From contig OX442318.1 in assembly GCA_949358305.1 (NCBI GenBank), positions 5,690,501-5,754,500 of the forward strand: a stretch of 64,000 nucleotides of DNA. The letters run 5' to 3'. This document shows, piece after piece, positions 10,397-19,975 of this stretch. The stretch's first letter is position 1; each line of letters opens with the position of its first letter. The notes below the pieces were generated by a model. It ran no database searches and was not told the DNA's origin. It saw nothing but the letters and a program-made list of their open reading frames with translations. The stretch comes from Strigamia acuminata (taxonomy: Eukaryota; Arthropoda; Chilopoda; Geophilomorpha; Linotaeniidae). Position numbers and translations under genes: made by a program.

Positions 10397-10439
10397 TAAC
10401 CGACAGGCAATATAATAGATTTATTGCACCTGTCGGTTA
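10397..10439. repeat. Perfect 11-bp hairpin just after the Gr-3 stop
   Basis: The arms are TAACCGACAGG and CCTGTCGGTTA, perfect inverted copies separated by a 21-base AT-rich loop. The hairpin starts 5 bases after the Gr-3 stop codon, so it would lie in the 3' UTR. It is not the histone stem-loop. No other receptor in the window has it. Confidence 0.7.
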
Positions 10440-10538
10440 TCTAATTAAACCATCCATTCAATATAATTGATGTCTTTCTTTGAGTTCATTAACTATGTCA
10501 ACAAAATAGTTAATTTGCACGATTAAGACTAAAACAAC

Positions 10539-11663
10539 TGTTGGGTCATTGCATATGCTCGTCATTATTAAGTTGTTGTAGACGCCTGGCGTCAATTCTC
10601 ACTACTACCGTTGTATTGTTGCAAAAGAGTAAACATCGTTTTCTGAGTTTTCTGTTTTTCCACCGAGTCTCTTGAATATAAACACCATCAAGTGGTAACC
10701 GAGGCTTGGTTGCTGAAAAAGCACTTTCCACGTCCGGTAAGCAAGTTTTCTGAGACTCTTGAAGACGTCGGCACACCTAAACGGTCGCTGCAAGTTGGAG
10801 AAACAGGCAAGGCTTATTTTTGGACTCACGGTACGACATCAAACAGGAGTTTTTCCCAAGAATGGCTGACGTAATGGCTGACGAAATCGCTGACGAAATC
10901 GCTAACGAAATCGCTGGCGAGTTGCTCAATAGGATTGAACAGTTGAATGGTCGCAATTATTTTGTCTGGCAATGGAAAGTCGAAACACTTCTGTCCATAA
11001 AAGGACTCATCGGCGCTATCACTGATGACGAACCCGAAAAACCGATTCAAGGAGCCGTGGACTTTGACGCCAAGGATAAGGCATATAGAGAGTGGTCCAA
11101 GCACAACAGTGAGGCGCTCGGGATAATTGTCCTTACGATTTCGGACAGAGAGGCGACAAGCTGTCTGGGAGTGAAAAAAGCCAAAGCGGTGTGGGAGATA
11201 TTAAAAGCGCAACATGCAGGCACGACAGTTGAAAGGCAGATCGATGCCGTGATTGAGTTAGGAAACCTGCGCATGCGTGCGGGCGAGAATGTAGATCGCT
11301 ACATCAACCGAGCCCGGGTGATCCAAGCCAAAGCCAGGGCGGTAGGGAGGGACATCACAGACCGAGAAATTATTTTGTATGCAGTGAAGGGGCTGAATGC
11401 CAAATACGTGGATATTGCACGCGTTTTTCTCCACCAAACGGATGCAAGGATTGAGGATCTGCGGAGGGGATTGCTTTTTGAGGACCAGTGGACCTCGTCA
11501 GCCGGGAAAACCTCCGGCGGAAGGAAATCGCGAACCGAGAGTAAAGTCGTTTGTTACGAATGTGGCAAGTCCGGCCACATGGCAAAGAATTGCTGGGTAC
11601 GCTATCCGGAGAAGCGACCAAAAGCCCAAGCCAAAGAAGTGGCAAAGTTTGCACAACATACCT
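10539..11663 (+). mobile_element. Truncated copia-like element: LTR, PBS and gag only
   Basis: A probable 5' LTR (10539-10690, starts TGTTGGG, ends ATCA) is followed after two bases by TGGTAACCGAGG. That resembles the TGGTAGCAGAGG complement of the initiator tRNA-Met 3' end, unlike the intact copia at 2.2 kb. A gag ORF follows. There is no protease, polymerase or 3' LTR: the sequence runs straight into the tail of a Gr exon 3. The element is therefore 3'-truncated, probably by a deletion that also removed most of a receptor gene. The LTR end is inferred, since there is no second copy to compare. Confidence 0.6.
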
Positions 11664-11674
11664 ATGTTTTTTAG
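10862..11674 (+). CDS. Copia-like gag ORF (truncated element)
   Basis: ORF of 270 residues from the first ATG. The N-terminus has three near-repeats of the ADEIA type. The body shows the copia gag pattern (LNGRNYFVWQWKVETLL early on). A CCHC zinc knuckle CYECGKSGHMAKNC lies near residue 230, and a basic tail follows. The stop TAG falls in sequence that I align with the end of a Gr exon 3, so the last few codons are probably not original. The frame is clean, so the truncation is recent or the ORF is kept. Domestication is possible but unsupported. Confidence 0.65.
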   Translation: MADVMADEIADEIANEIAGELLNRIEQLNGRNYFVWQWKVETLLSIKGLIGAITDDEPEKPIQGAVDFDAKDKAYREWSKHNSEALGIIVLTISDREATSCLGVKKAKAVWEILKAQHAGTTVERQIDAVIELGNLRMRAGENVDRYINRARVIQAKARAVGRDITDREIILYAVKGLNAKYVDIARVFLHQTDARIEDLRRGLLFEDQWTSSAGKTSGGRKSRTESKVVCYECGKSGHMAKNCWVRYPEKRPKAQAKEVAKFAQHTYVF

Positions 11675-11792
11675 GGTGAGAGTTTTACTTATGTGTTAAT
11701 TGAATCGTTAAAAGATATAACGTAATTTCTTTTGTTTGTAGATGGCGGGAACAGTGCTGACATATGTCATTGTGTTGTATCAGTCTTCTTGA
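11664..11792 (+). pseudogene. Gr remnant: end of exon 3 plus an intact last exon
   Basis: Bases 11664-11674 (GTTTTTTAGG and donor GTGAGAG) align with the end of other Gr exon 3s. The last exon 11742-11792 is intact: acceptor TTTGTTTGTAG, an ATG, the TYVIVLYQ signature and a TGA stop. The preceding exons are replaced by the truncated copia. It could be simple debris, or a second terminal exon usable by Gr-3, because its acceptor and phase are compatible. Confidence 0.65.
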
Positions 11793-12572
11793 ATCAGTTT
11801 TTTAAATCTATTGTTTATTTGATTTTTTATGTACTTGTTAAATGTGAATGTCTGAGTTTTATACGCACAAGTAAATATAATTGTATGTACGTTTCGTATT
11901 TTGGGATGTTGGCGGTAATAAATCAATGTCCTGAGCCAGGAGTCGAATCCTGGCCATAAAAATTGTTGCTGCCTAGTCCTGCCCAGCTGGCTGCTGAAAT
12001 TGAGAGTGACTAGTTACAAGACTGTGACCGATTCACGGCCACTAACAACAGGGAACCCACATGGCCAGTCCAACCCCGCCCCACCAGGTAGAGTTGATGG
12101 TTGAGGATGGTGAACCTGATGACATCACATCCGGTCACTACCCCAACAACCAATGGGATAGGTACTCTCATACCCATGGTGCAAGAGTGGACTATGAAAG
12201 GCCCAACATCCTGTTTGGAGCCAGAGTTGTGTAGGAACAGCTAAGGTTCACATCTAGGGGTTCCCCACTCTTGTTCACTATCGTGATACTCAGGGAATGT
12301 ACAGTACTGTGAGAGATCCTTGGATTAAGGGGCTGAGTGGATGAACAACTGACCAACCACGTTGCATAACAGGTCAACCCTAACCACATGTGCCGCATGT
12401 GGCCGCAGATGCACTGCAGCAATGCAGCGGTAGGCATGAGAAACTGCCCCTTAGACACTGAATAAAGGCCATAAACCATTAACACAGTCTCTTGTGTTCA
12501 CTTTTCTCAACATGTTGTGCATCTGGCACTGTTAAGGCATTCCCGTGCCCTAATGGCATCCCTCCACTCTCA
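11793..12572. other. Unclassified segment between Gr fragments, partly GC-richer
   Basis: Bases 11793-11930 are AT-rich. About 11935-12545 are noticeably GC-richer than the flanks and show no conserved ORF. The best open stretch is minus 12192-12485, without any recognisable motif. The base change and lack of similarity to the other Gr spacers suggest an inserted, unidentified repeat. A tRNA T-arm-like string near 11940-11960 does not extend to a tRNA. Confidence 0.3.
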
Positions 12573-13090
12573 CACTCTTGATGTAATCAACATGAAATTC
12601 ACACAAAGTATATGTTGTTACACTTTATATGTCATCCATCAGTCAAATCCATCAGCCACAGGACAAGGTGTTTGATTAAACTGCAAATATTTTTGCCAAA
12701 ATCAATTACCGGTATCAATAACTTATAACGTGTAAAAAAAGTGTGATGAATTACACCAAAGTGGTATTTAATAACGCTAATGGATCATATAAAAAAAATA
12801 CAAAAACAACTTTCAGAGAAATGCTAAATTGATTGTATAAATGTTTAAATAGGATCCGTAAACATCTTGTGTTAGCAAATTATTTTATTTACAATAACAT
12901 TAATATACATTGACATATTGTACAAATATTGACTACTTACTGATCCATCAGATGCATTAGTTACCCATAACAACAATAATAACCAATAATTTCCTGCACA
13001 CACAGAATTCCACTCGACTTTCTGAAGTCAGTCCAAAAACAACAAACTGTCCCAAAGTGAAGACATTTTCACTTCAATCTACAGCACAAC
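12573..13090 (+). promoter_or_regulatory. Module A, copy 1 (upstream of Gr-4)
   Basis: This is the first of five copies of a conserved block of about 450 bp that ends just before a Gr start codon. The ordered marks are: TTGATGTAATCAAC; CACAAAGTATATGTTGTTACA; a GATGAATTA-CCAAAGTGGTATTTAATAAC box; AACTTTCAGAGAAATGCT; AAACATCTTGTGTTAGCAAA; GTTACCCATAACAACAATAA; and CCACTCGACTTTCTGAAGTC. Conservation that continues to the ATG across subfamilies I and II fits a shared promoter or 5' UTR (inference). Confidence 0.6.
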
Positions 13091-14530
13091 ATGCATTTCA
13101 CTGTGGTAAATGGTGATGTCTTCAAAGAACGCGAAAAAACAACCAACGAATACATAAGCAAGTTGAAAACGTTCTGGGGTTATGAATTTGGTATATTTGG
13201 CATCGACATAAACAAAGATGGCAAAATGACAGCATGCTCGGTCGCCCCTTTCTTTGGATTTGCAATACTCCAAGTGATCCTTCTAATCCACTACACGATC
13301 ATCTGCGTCCACACGCTCGTAGTTAGCGCTCAAGTATCCGACTTCGGCTACTACACCGGTCTTTTAGCCACTCTTTCCTTGTCATTATTCAATCTGTGGT
13401 TGATGAGCAATAGAAGACTCGCCATCCTCAAATGGCTGGATAAATCTTTTTCCTGCCTAATCGACCACACCGGAAGCATGAAATCTCTATGGCGCTATTC
13501 GTGGGTGCACTCGATGATCTTGGTCGTTATAGCCTTTTGGGTGGCGATGAGCGCAGTGTTGGAGATGCTTGTACAAGTCCCGGATGGACTCCGTATCTAC
13601 GCCAAAATATATATGGGGAGAGTTAATCTGATTACTGACGAACACATTTTGATCGCTCGGACGATACTGTCGGTTGAATTCTTCTTGTCGCTGATGATTT
13701 CCACTGCGTTTGTCAATATGTCGGTCTGGTTTTTCAACTCCATGTGTCACTTGGTGTATTATCGCTTGAAGCACTTGAATGCGAAACTTGAAAAGATTTT
13801 GTCGAGTGGGAAACCATTGAGTGAGTTTCAGTTGTGCAAATATCGCAAGGATCATCAACTTGCGTGTGAAATGACTGTAGAGTTGAGCAGTGTTTGGTCT
13901 CCGTTGATTTTGGCTTGGATTTTTTCACTCGTTGTTGGTGTGTGTTTTGAGCTGAGGACTCTACAGAAGGGAACTACACTGTTTTTTCTTTCCGCATATG
14001 TGACTGATATCACGAGACAACTGTGGCTGATTCTTGGTTTGTTTAAGGCGGCTTCGGACGTGCATGTTGAGGTAAGATGTTAAATAAGAGATGAGATGTT
14101 ATTTTGAATGAAACTTTGATTGTAGGCTCATAGATTAGCGACGAAGGTAGCTATTTCTCCTATATTAACCACAGCACTTACTGAAGCAGATCAGGTAATT
14201 TAGGAGATATAACAGCATGATGTTGTTAGTTATTTTATACAATCATTTTTTGGAATTTTAGATAGAGTATAATGTCAATTATATGCTTTTAAGTGACCGA
14301 CTTTCAAATACAAGCATCGGCATTAATGTATCTGGGTTGTTTATGCTGACTTCTTCAAGTTTTTTAAACGTAAGTACCAATTGTGTAGTCGTGTAGCAAT
14401 CTAGAAATCGCATTAGCATTTTACTATTAAGTGTATATTGCACTTTCTGAAGTCTAATAACTATTTTTGTTGATTGTAGATGGTAGGAACTGTGCTCACA
14501 TATGTTGTTGTTCTGTATCAAACAGGCTAA
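13091..14530 (+). CDS. Gr-4: Gr-type chemoreceptor, subfamily I
   Basis: Exons are 13091-14071, 14126-14194, 14262-14369 and 14480-14530 (402 residues), all phase 0 with GT-AG ends. The start follows the family context CAGCACAACATG. The N-terminal region matches Gr-1 and Gr-5 (KLKTFWGYEFGIFGIDI). Six hydrophobic segments lie in exon 1. The last exon reads TYVVVLYQTG, keeping TY-x5-Q. It differs from Gr-1 and Gr-5 most in the loop after segment 3. It is preceded by module A and followed by a relic last exon. No disabling change is seen. Confidence 0.9.
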
Positions 14531-14632
14531 GCGTCCTGTGAAGTGTTTAATGAATTAACAAACAAGATTGTGTTTGTTTTGTACAAGGTTTGCTACAAGT
14601 ATTTAATAAAAGATATTGTTAGATAGTTTATT

Positions 14633-14656
14633 ATTGTGGTTTATCAATCACATTAA
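14633..14656 (+). pseudogene. Relic Gr last exon after Gr-4
   Basis: The plus strand reads Ile-Val-Val-Tyr-Gln-Ser-His-stop in the Gr last-exon register, 100 bp beyond the Gr-4 stop. There is no acceptor or signature Thr-Tyr. It is a fragment of a deleted receptor or of a local duplication. Confidence 0.5.
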
Positions 14657-15176
14657 GTGTTCAGTATGCAGTTTACATACACAATTGTGGTGATCTTGGG
14701 TCAGTAAGATATACCCTGTGTAAGAAATAGTGTAAAATCAGAAAATAAAAATGTAAATACTTAAAAGTAAATGATTGTGTTTTTATAAAAATATAATTTA
14801 TTAGTTGGAACACACAATACTGATTATTTTGTGGGAATAGAATTATTCACATCAAAATTTAAATACAAAATGCAAAATAATACATTAAAATCACACAATT
14901 TATTTGATTGGAATGTAACAAGTGTGGATTAACCACACATTGCAAACCTTAATCCCTTGCATGGATTTCGTCCCCTCTTTTTGACCCACATTCCAGAAAA
15001 AGAAGTGGCGAGTGCAAAGGCGCGTTGATGACTCCGGAGCAGCTGGACGGTGGACCTCGACGGCGGTGGGTGAGTGCCCTGATCGTAATTAGAGATCACA
15101 AATACCGCAAAATGCGTGTATCAACAACTTGTGCTGATTCGCACGAGAAATGGCTGCATTTGCTTTTGAAGCAAAG
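14657..15176. other. Spacer with a small GC-rich island
   Basis: Mostly AT-rich. Bases about 14950-15110 are GC-richer, with GGACGGTGGACCTCGACGG and a possible donor (GGGTGAGTG) near 15078, but no open frame of useful length. I cannot identify a gene. It may be a fragment of a transposon or retrocopy. Confidence 0.3.
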
Positions 15177-15299
15177 ATAGCAACGATAGTATCAACGAAT
15201 AATTTATGTGTACCGCATTTTCATTAAACCGACGTTGCATTTTCCTAATCCCTCTTTTCAATCATCTAAGACCATAAATTCCCCACTACACTCAGCAGT
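15177..15299 (+). promoter_or_regulatory. Module B fragment, fused to module A
   Basis: This matches the upstream block of the subfamily III genes (GCAACGATAGTATCAACG, GACGTTGCATTTTCCTAATC, CCACTACACTCAGCAGT). Here it stops at CAGCAGT and module A begins at once, so the two modules have been joined, presumably by recombination between array members. Confidence 0.6.
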
Positions 15300-15839
15300 T
15301 TTTTGTCATCCATCATAGTCAAACCCATCAGCTACAGGAAGAGAGATTTTGATTAGACAGCAAATTTTTGATGCCAAAATCAATTAGCTATTACTTACAA
15401 TGTGTATAAATTATAAAACACGTGTGATGAATTACCCCAAAGTGGTATTTAATAACTATTTTGGATCATATGAAAAAAAATACAAAAATAACTTTCAGAG
15501 AAATGCTGAATTGATTGTATAAATGTTTAAACATCTTGTGTTAGCAAAAAATTTTATTTAACATCAATATAAATTGACATACTGTACACAAAATGACATG
15601 TTAAAGTTTCATCAGATGCAATAGTTACCCATGATAGCCAATAATTTCCTGCACCCATACACTTCCAAAACGATGCTTTTAACATTATAGGTGATGTTTG
15701 TCATTTGATGTTTATGCATTATCGATAACTTAATTTATGTCTCTGTTTTCATTTGAGAAATAATCTAACACCTCACACAGGAAACTGTAGGCAATTGGTG
15801 TCAACATGCATTCACTTCGACTCCAAACAGCAGCACAAC
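15300..15839 (+). promoter_or_regulatory. Module A, copy 2 (upstream of Gr-5)
   Basis: Same ordered blocks as copy 1, starting at GTCATCCATCATAGTC. An insertion of about 150 bp separates the block end (15670) from the start codon and includes the leader shared with Gr-1 (GGCAATTGGTGTCAAC). The 5' part of the module (TTGATGTAAT) is missing because of the fusion with module B. Confidence 0.55.
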
Positions 15840-17298
15840 ATGCATTTGTCTGTGGCAAATTATAAGTTCGTGAAAAAACAAGCCGAAAAACCAATCAACA
15901 ACTATTCAAACAAGTTGAAATCGTTTTGGGGTTATGCATTTGGCATTTTTGGCATAGAAATATGCAAGACTGGCGAAGTATCAACAAGAAAACTCGCCGC
16001 TCTGTATATATTTGCACTGATCCAACTGAGCAGTCTGCTACACTACACTGTTTGCTTCATCTACACAGTTATACTTGATTCCACCGTAGCCAAAGTCAGT
16101 AGTTATGCCAGTCTTTTGACAGGTATTTCCTTGTTCGTATTCAATCTATGGTTAATGAGCAAGAGACGACTTGCAATCACCAAATTGCTGGATGAATCTA
16201 TTTCCTGCGTAATAGGCAACACAGAATGCATGAAAAATCTGTGGCGATATTCTTGGGTTAGTTCTGCGTGTTTATTTGTTATGGTTGTTTTCCAAGCGTT
16301 GACCTCCTTAGCTGAGGTTCTAACGCAAGACGACGCAGGAATCCGTTACCTTGCCGATTTGTACCTTTGGAGAATCAATCTGGCGGACGAACATTTGTAC
16401 ATCGCTCGAATAGCGATATCTATTGAATTCTTGTTAGTAGGTCTGATTTCTATGGGATTTGTCAATATTTCAGTCTGGTTTTTTAACCATATGTGTCATT
16501 TGGTGTTTTATCGCTTTAAACACTTAAATACGACACTTGAGAAGATTTTATCGAGTGGGAATAAATTGAGTGGATTTGAGTTGTCCGAATATCGCAGGCA
16601 ACATCAACTGGCGTGTGCAATGACTGTGGAATTGAGCGATGTTTGGTCTCCGTTGATTGTGGTTTGGATTTTTGGAATCATCATTGGCTTGTGTTTTGAT
16701 CTCAGAGCTTTATACATAGCAAATTCGTCATTAGTGTTGATTATTACTTTTGTTATTGATTTTTTAAGACAACTGTGGTTGATTGTTGGCTTGTTTAAAG
16801 CGGCTTCACTCGTGAATGATGAGGTAAGATGCCAACGAAAAGATGTGACATTAATTCAAATTCAAATTTGCTTATAGGCCCATAAATTAGCAGTGAAGAT
16901 AATTACTTATCCTGTATCAAAATCAGCACTTAGTGATGCAGATCAGGTAATTTAAGAAATATAACAGCAAAATACAATTGTTATTTTATTCAACCATTTT
17001 GTTTTAATTTGTAGATGGAATGGTATGTTAATTATTTGCTTTTAAGTGAGCGACTTGCCAATACATGCATAGGCATTAATGCATCTGGGTTATTTTTGCT
17101 GAATGCTTCAAGTTTTTTAAGTGTAAGTTTCAAATGTGAATTATTTTTAATTATCTTTAAAATTAGTAATTTATATATCGCATTTGCATCCTAAAGTTTA
17201 GTGGTTGCCACTTTGTGAAGTTTAATGACTGTTTTTATTGATTGTAGATGGCAGGAACAGTACTCACATATGTTATTGTGCTGTTTCAATCACGTTAA
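15840..17298 (+). CDS. Gr-5: Gr-type chemoreceptor, subfamily I
   Basis: Exons are 15840-16823, 16878-16946, 17015-17122 and 17248-17298 (403 residues), all phase 0. It is the closest paralogue of Gr-1 by eye: the same 403-residue length, with near-identical stretches such as KLKSFWGYAFGIFGIEI and IFKASLV-type loops. An in-frame ATG 87 bases upstream (15753) would add 29 residues. The start at 15840 is preferred for its CAGCACAACATG context. The last exon reads TYVIVLFQ. The gene looks fully intact. Confidence 0.9.
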
Positions 17299-17918
17299 GT
17301 GCTCTGTATAATGTGTAATCAATTAATAAACATGATAATGTATGCATGTCCACTGAAAAAAACCTGATCATTTCCATGAATTTGTCTGCACCTTTAATAT
17401 TATTGGTTTTAGTCTCACAAAACTTTGTGGGGTCTGGCCATGTAACTATAACTTATAACACTTATAAAACACGTGTGATGCATTGCACCAGAATGATATT
17501 TAATAACTCTGATGGATCATCACTTTAATAACTCTGATGGATCATCACTTTAATAACTCTGATGGATCATCACTTTAATAACTCTGATGGATCATCACTT
17601 TAATAACTCTGATGGATCATCACTTTAATAACTCTAATAGATCACATTAAAAAAATAACAAAAACAACTTTCGGAGAAATGCTAAATTGATTGGATAAAT
17701 ATTTAAATAGGATCCATAAACAACTTGTGTTAGCAAACTATTTTGTTTAACATCACTATAAATTGACATATTGTACAAATATTAACAAGTACAGTTTCAT
17801 CAGACGCAATAGTTACCCATAACAACAATAACAGCTAATAATTTCATACACACACACTCTTCCACTCAACTTTCTGTAGTCAGTCCAAAAGCAAGTCTTC
17901 AATAGAAACTCAGCCGAA
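17299..17918 (+). promoter_or_regulatory. Gr-5 3' flank and module A, copy 3 (upstream of Gr-6)
   Basis: After the short Gr-5 3' flank, module A runs from about 17440 to the Gr-6 start codon. It holds the AAAACACGTGTGATG box, the TTTAATAACTCTGATGGATCA box expanded into a tandem array, AACTTTCGGAGAAATGCT, AACTTGTGTTAGCAAA, GTTACCCATAACAAC and the AGTCAGTCCAAAAGCAAGTC leader. It is the start of the first two-gene cassette. Confidence 0.55.
17500..17645 (+). repeat. 25-bp tandem repeat inside module A
   Basis: Just under six copies of a 25-bp unit (TAATAACTCTGATGGATCAT plus CACTT). The first five are identical and the last is diverged (ACTCTAATAGATCAC). The other module A copies carry one unit only, so this is a local expansion within the putative promoter. 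Confidence 0.9.
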
Positions 17919-19327
17919 ATGCAGAAGAACGACAATCTTAGCCATTTGAAGAAAGCGTGGAACACCAAACCTGTTAATGTATACAATCAAAGACTGAAAT
18001 TCATTTGGCAGTTTGCATTTGGCATATATGGCATTGATGTATACAAAGGCAATGCTTCAGGGATAAAAATACTCGTCCTGCTGGTACTGGCATTAATCCA
18101 GGTGATTGTAATCCTCCACCTACTTCTTTCCATCATACACACACTGGCCTTTGGACGACCAATTCTCCAGGTTACCTACTACACCACTCTCGCTGTAGGG
18201 ACGTTCTCTTCTTTGGGTAGTTTGTGGATGTTGTACAAAAAGAGAATGGCTGTGGCTAATTTGCTAACCAACACTATTGACCACTGGAATGACGTACCCA
18301 CAGCCACAAAGAAAGTGTGGAAGAGCACTATGATCGCATGTCTTGCTTTATTTTCAATGTCCATTGGAGAAACTGCGTGTAACCTGCTTGATTTCATTAC
18401 TGAGGAACCCAAACTTATCCAGGAAAACGCCGCTATATATTACTTCGGGATTACACCGGCCGAAGAACATTTGTATATTGTAAGGGCAGTAATTTCTTTT
18501 GAATTCTTCGTTGTACTGCTTGTTTGTGGACAATTTGTCAATATTTCTGTCTGTCTCTTCACGCATTTGTGCCACGTTTGTTACTTTCGCTTTAAGCGGT
18601 TGAATAAGAGAGTTGATCGGCTTATAACTGAAGGGAAGCAATTGACTAGTTATGAGTTGAGCCAATATCGGCAGCAACATCAACATGCGTGTCAAGTGGT
18701 CAATGAAATGAGTAATCTTTGGTCGCCATTGATTGTGTTTTGGCTCATGGGATTCATCCTGAGTCTGCTCTTTAATCTGAGGGCTTTGACGAAGCCAGCT
18801 TCGATGTTGTTTCTCATTGGATATGCATTTGACGTTTTAAAACAATTGTGGATGTTGGTTGCACTATTTAAAATGGCAGCACTAGTTCATACTGAGGTAA
18901 AATACTGATAAATCAAACAAAAACGATAAATTTTAAAATATTTTTATTTTCAGGCTCATAACTTGGGAGAAAGGATTGTTACATTAACTTTACAACAACC
19001 AGCTCATGAATTTAATCATGCAGATAGAGTATAACTCATAATTCAAGTCCATAAATGTTTTTTAAAAAGAATTCAAGGTTTGCTTTATTTTGGTTTTGCA
19101 GATGACTTATTACGTCAACTATCTACTTCTAAACCAGCGCCTTAACTCTACGCGTGTGGGAATAACGGTTTCTGGATTATTTCTACTTAGTGCTTCAAGT
19201 TTCCTTGCCGTAAGTTTAAAGATAGCATCAGCAGGGGTAAACTCAGACTAATTTTTGATTCTTTAATCGTTTATAGATGACAGGAACAGTGCTGACATAC
19301 ATTATTGTTCTTTTGCAAAGCACCTAA
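17919..19327 (+). CDS. Gr-6: Gr-type chemoreceptor, subfamily II
   Basis: Exons are 17919-18896, 18954-19028, 19102-19209 and 19277-19327 (403 residues), all phase 0. Subfamily II is marked by AWNTKPVNVYNQRLK near residue 13, LYKKRMAVANLL after segment 2, and a last exon reading TYIIVLLQST. Donors are GTAAAATAC after exon 1 and GTATAA after exon 2, unlike the GTAATT of subfamily I. The next in-frame codon after the exon 2 donor is a stop, which supports that splice site. It is the first of three tandem copies (with Gr-7 and Gr-8) and somewhat more diverged than those two are from each other. Confidence 0.9.
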
Positions 19328-19645
19328 TTAAAGTTTTTTCAACGCAGTTTTTATGTGTATTCATCTGCGCCAAGTATGTATAATTTATACTTACGTGAGC
19401 AATAATCATCAATAATTGATGTTCTTTAAAGATCCTCTTGCAAAAGTCATTACCAAAACAAACATAGATAGATCCCTACAGTAAATCAATCAACCTGTTG
19501 TCGGCAACGATAGTATCGACGAATAATTTATGTGTACCGACGTTGCATTTTTCTAATCTCTCTCTTAAATCATCTAAGACCATAAATTCTCCACTACACT
19601 CAGCAGTCACCACACTGCAATCAACCCAAGAGGCCAGAAACACAA
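19328..19645 (+). promoter_or_regulatory. Gr-6 3' flank and module B, copy 2
   Basis: A 3' flank conserved after Gr-6, Gr-7 and Gr-8 (GAGCAATAATCATCAATAAT, GATGTTCTTTAAAGATC) runs into module B from about 19490 (GGCAACGATAGTATC, GACGTTGCATTTTTCTAATC, AGACCATAAATTC, CAACCCAAGAGGCCAGAAAC). Module B ends at the ATG of a broken subfamily III gene. Confidence 0.55.
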
Positions 19646-19975
19646 ATGTTTTACACAAAAAAGTTGAAAACATTCTGGAAGTCTTTATTTAGTGTTTTTG
19701 GCTTAGATATGTACAGCAGCAATGTAAATGCCACCGACCAGTAGAATAAGTAACCCTAGCATTCCAAGACAGTCTGGCTGGACACTGCACTTTGCTGGTT
19801 TATTGGTACTGTGAATTGTGGAAGCGTTGTGTTCATCGGTTGATATCATCACGCAAGACAATAACTGGAAAGAACTGTGTACTTCGACATTTACTTATAT
19901 ACACCGTAAATATCACAATTATACACGGCTGGCACAGTGTTGGTGTATGTTATTGTGTTGTACCAATCACATTAA
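19646..19975 (+). pseudogene. Gr pseudogene 1, subfamily III
   Basis: It starts like Gr-9 (KLKTFWKSLFSVFGLD). The codons for NVN are then fused to ATDQ from 100 residues later, through a deletion whose ends share a few bases, and a TAG follows. The middle part resembles Gr-9 around the LCFVEALCSSVDVITQ region but is frameshifted. A second deletion joins it directly to a last exon (GGCTGGCACAGTGTTGG, ending QSH and TAA). About 330 bases remain of a gene of nearly 2 kb. It is clearly dead. Confidence 0.85.

Noticed and set aside
11930-11965. tRNA-like T-arm string (CCAGGAGTCGAATCCTGG)
   Set aside because: The loop length is wrong and no acceptor, D or anticodon arms can be drawn on either strand. 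At most it is a decayed tRNA-derived SINE.
12192-12485. 97-residue minus-strand ORF in the GC-richer spacer
   Set aside because: No recognisable motif or conserved splice sites. It probably lies in an old mobile fragment.
15753-15839. N-terminal extension of Gr-5 from 15753
   Set aside because: Same argument: 15840 is the conserved start, and the upstream bases align with the non-coding leader of Gr-1.
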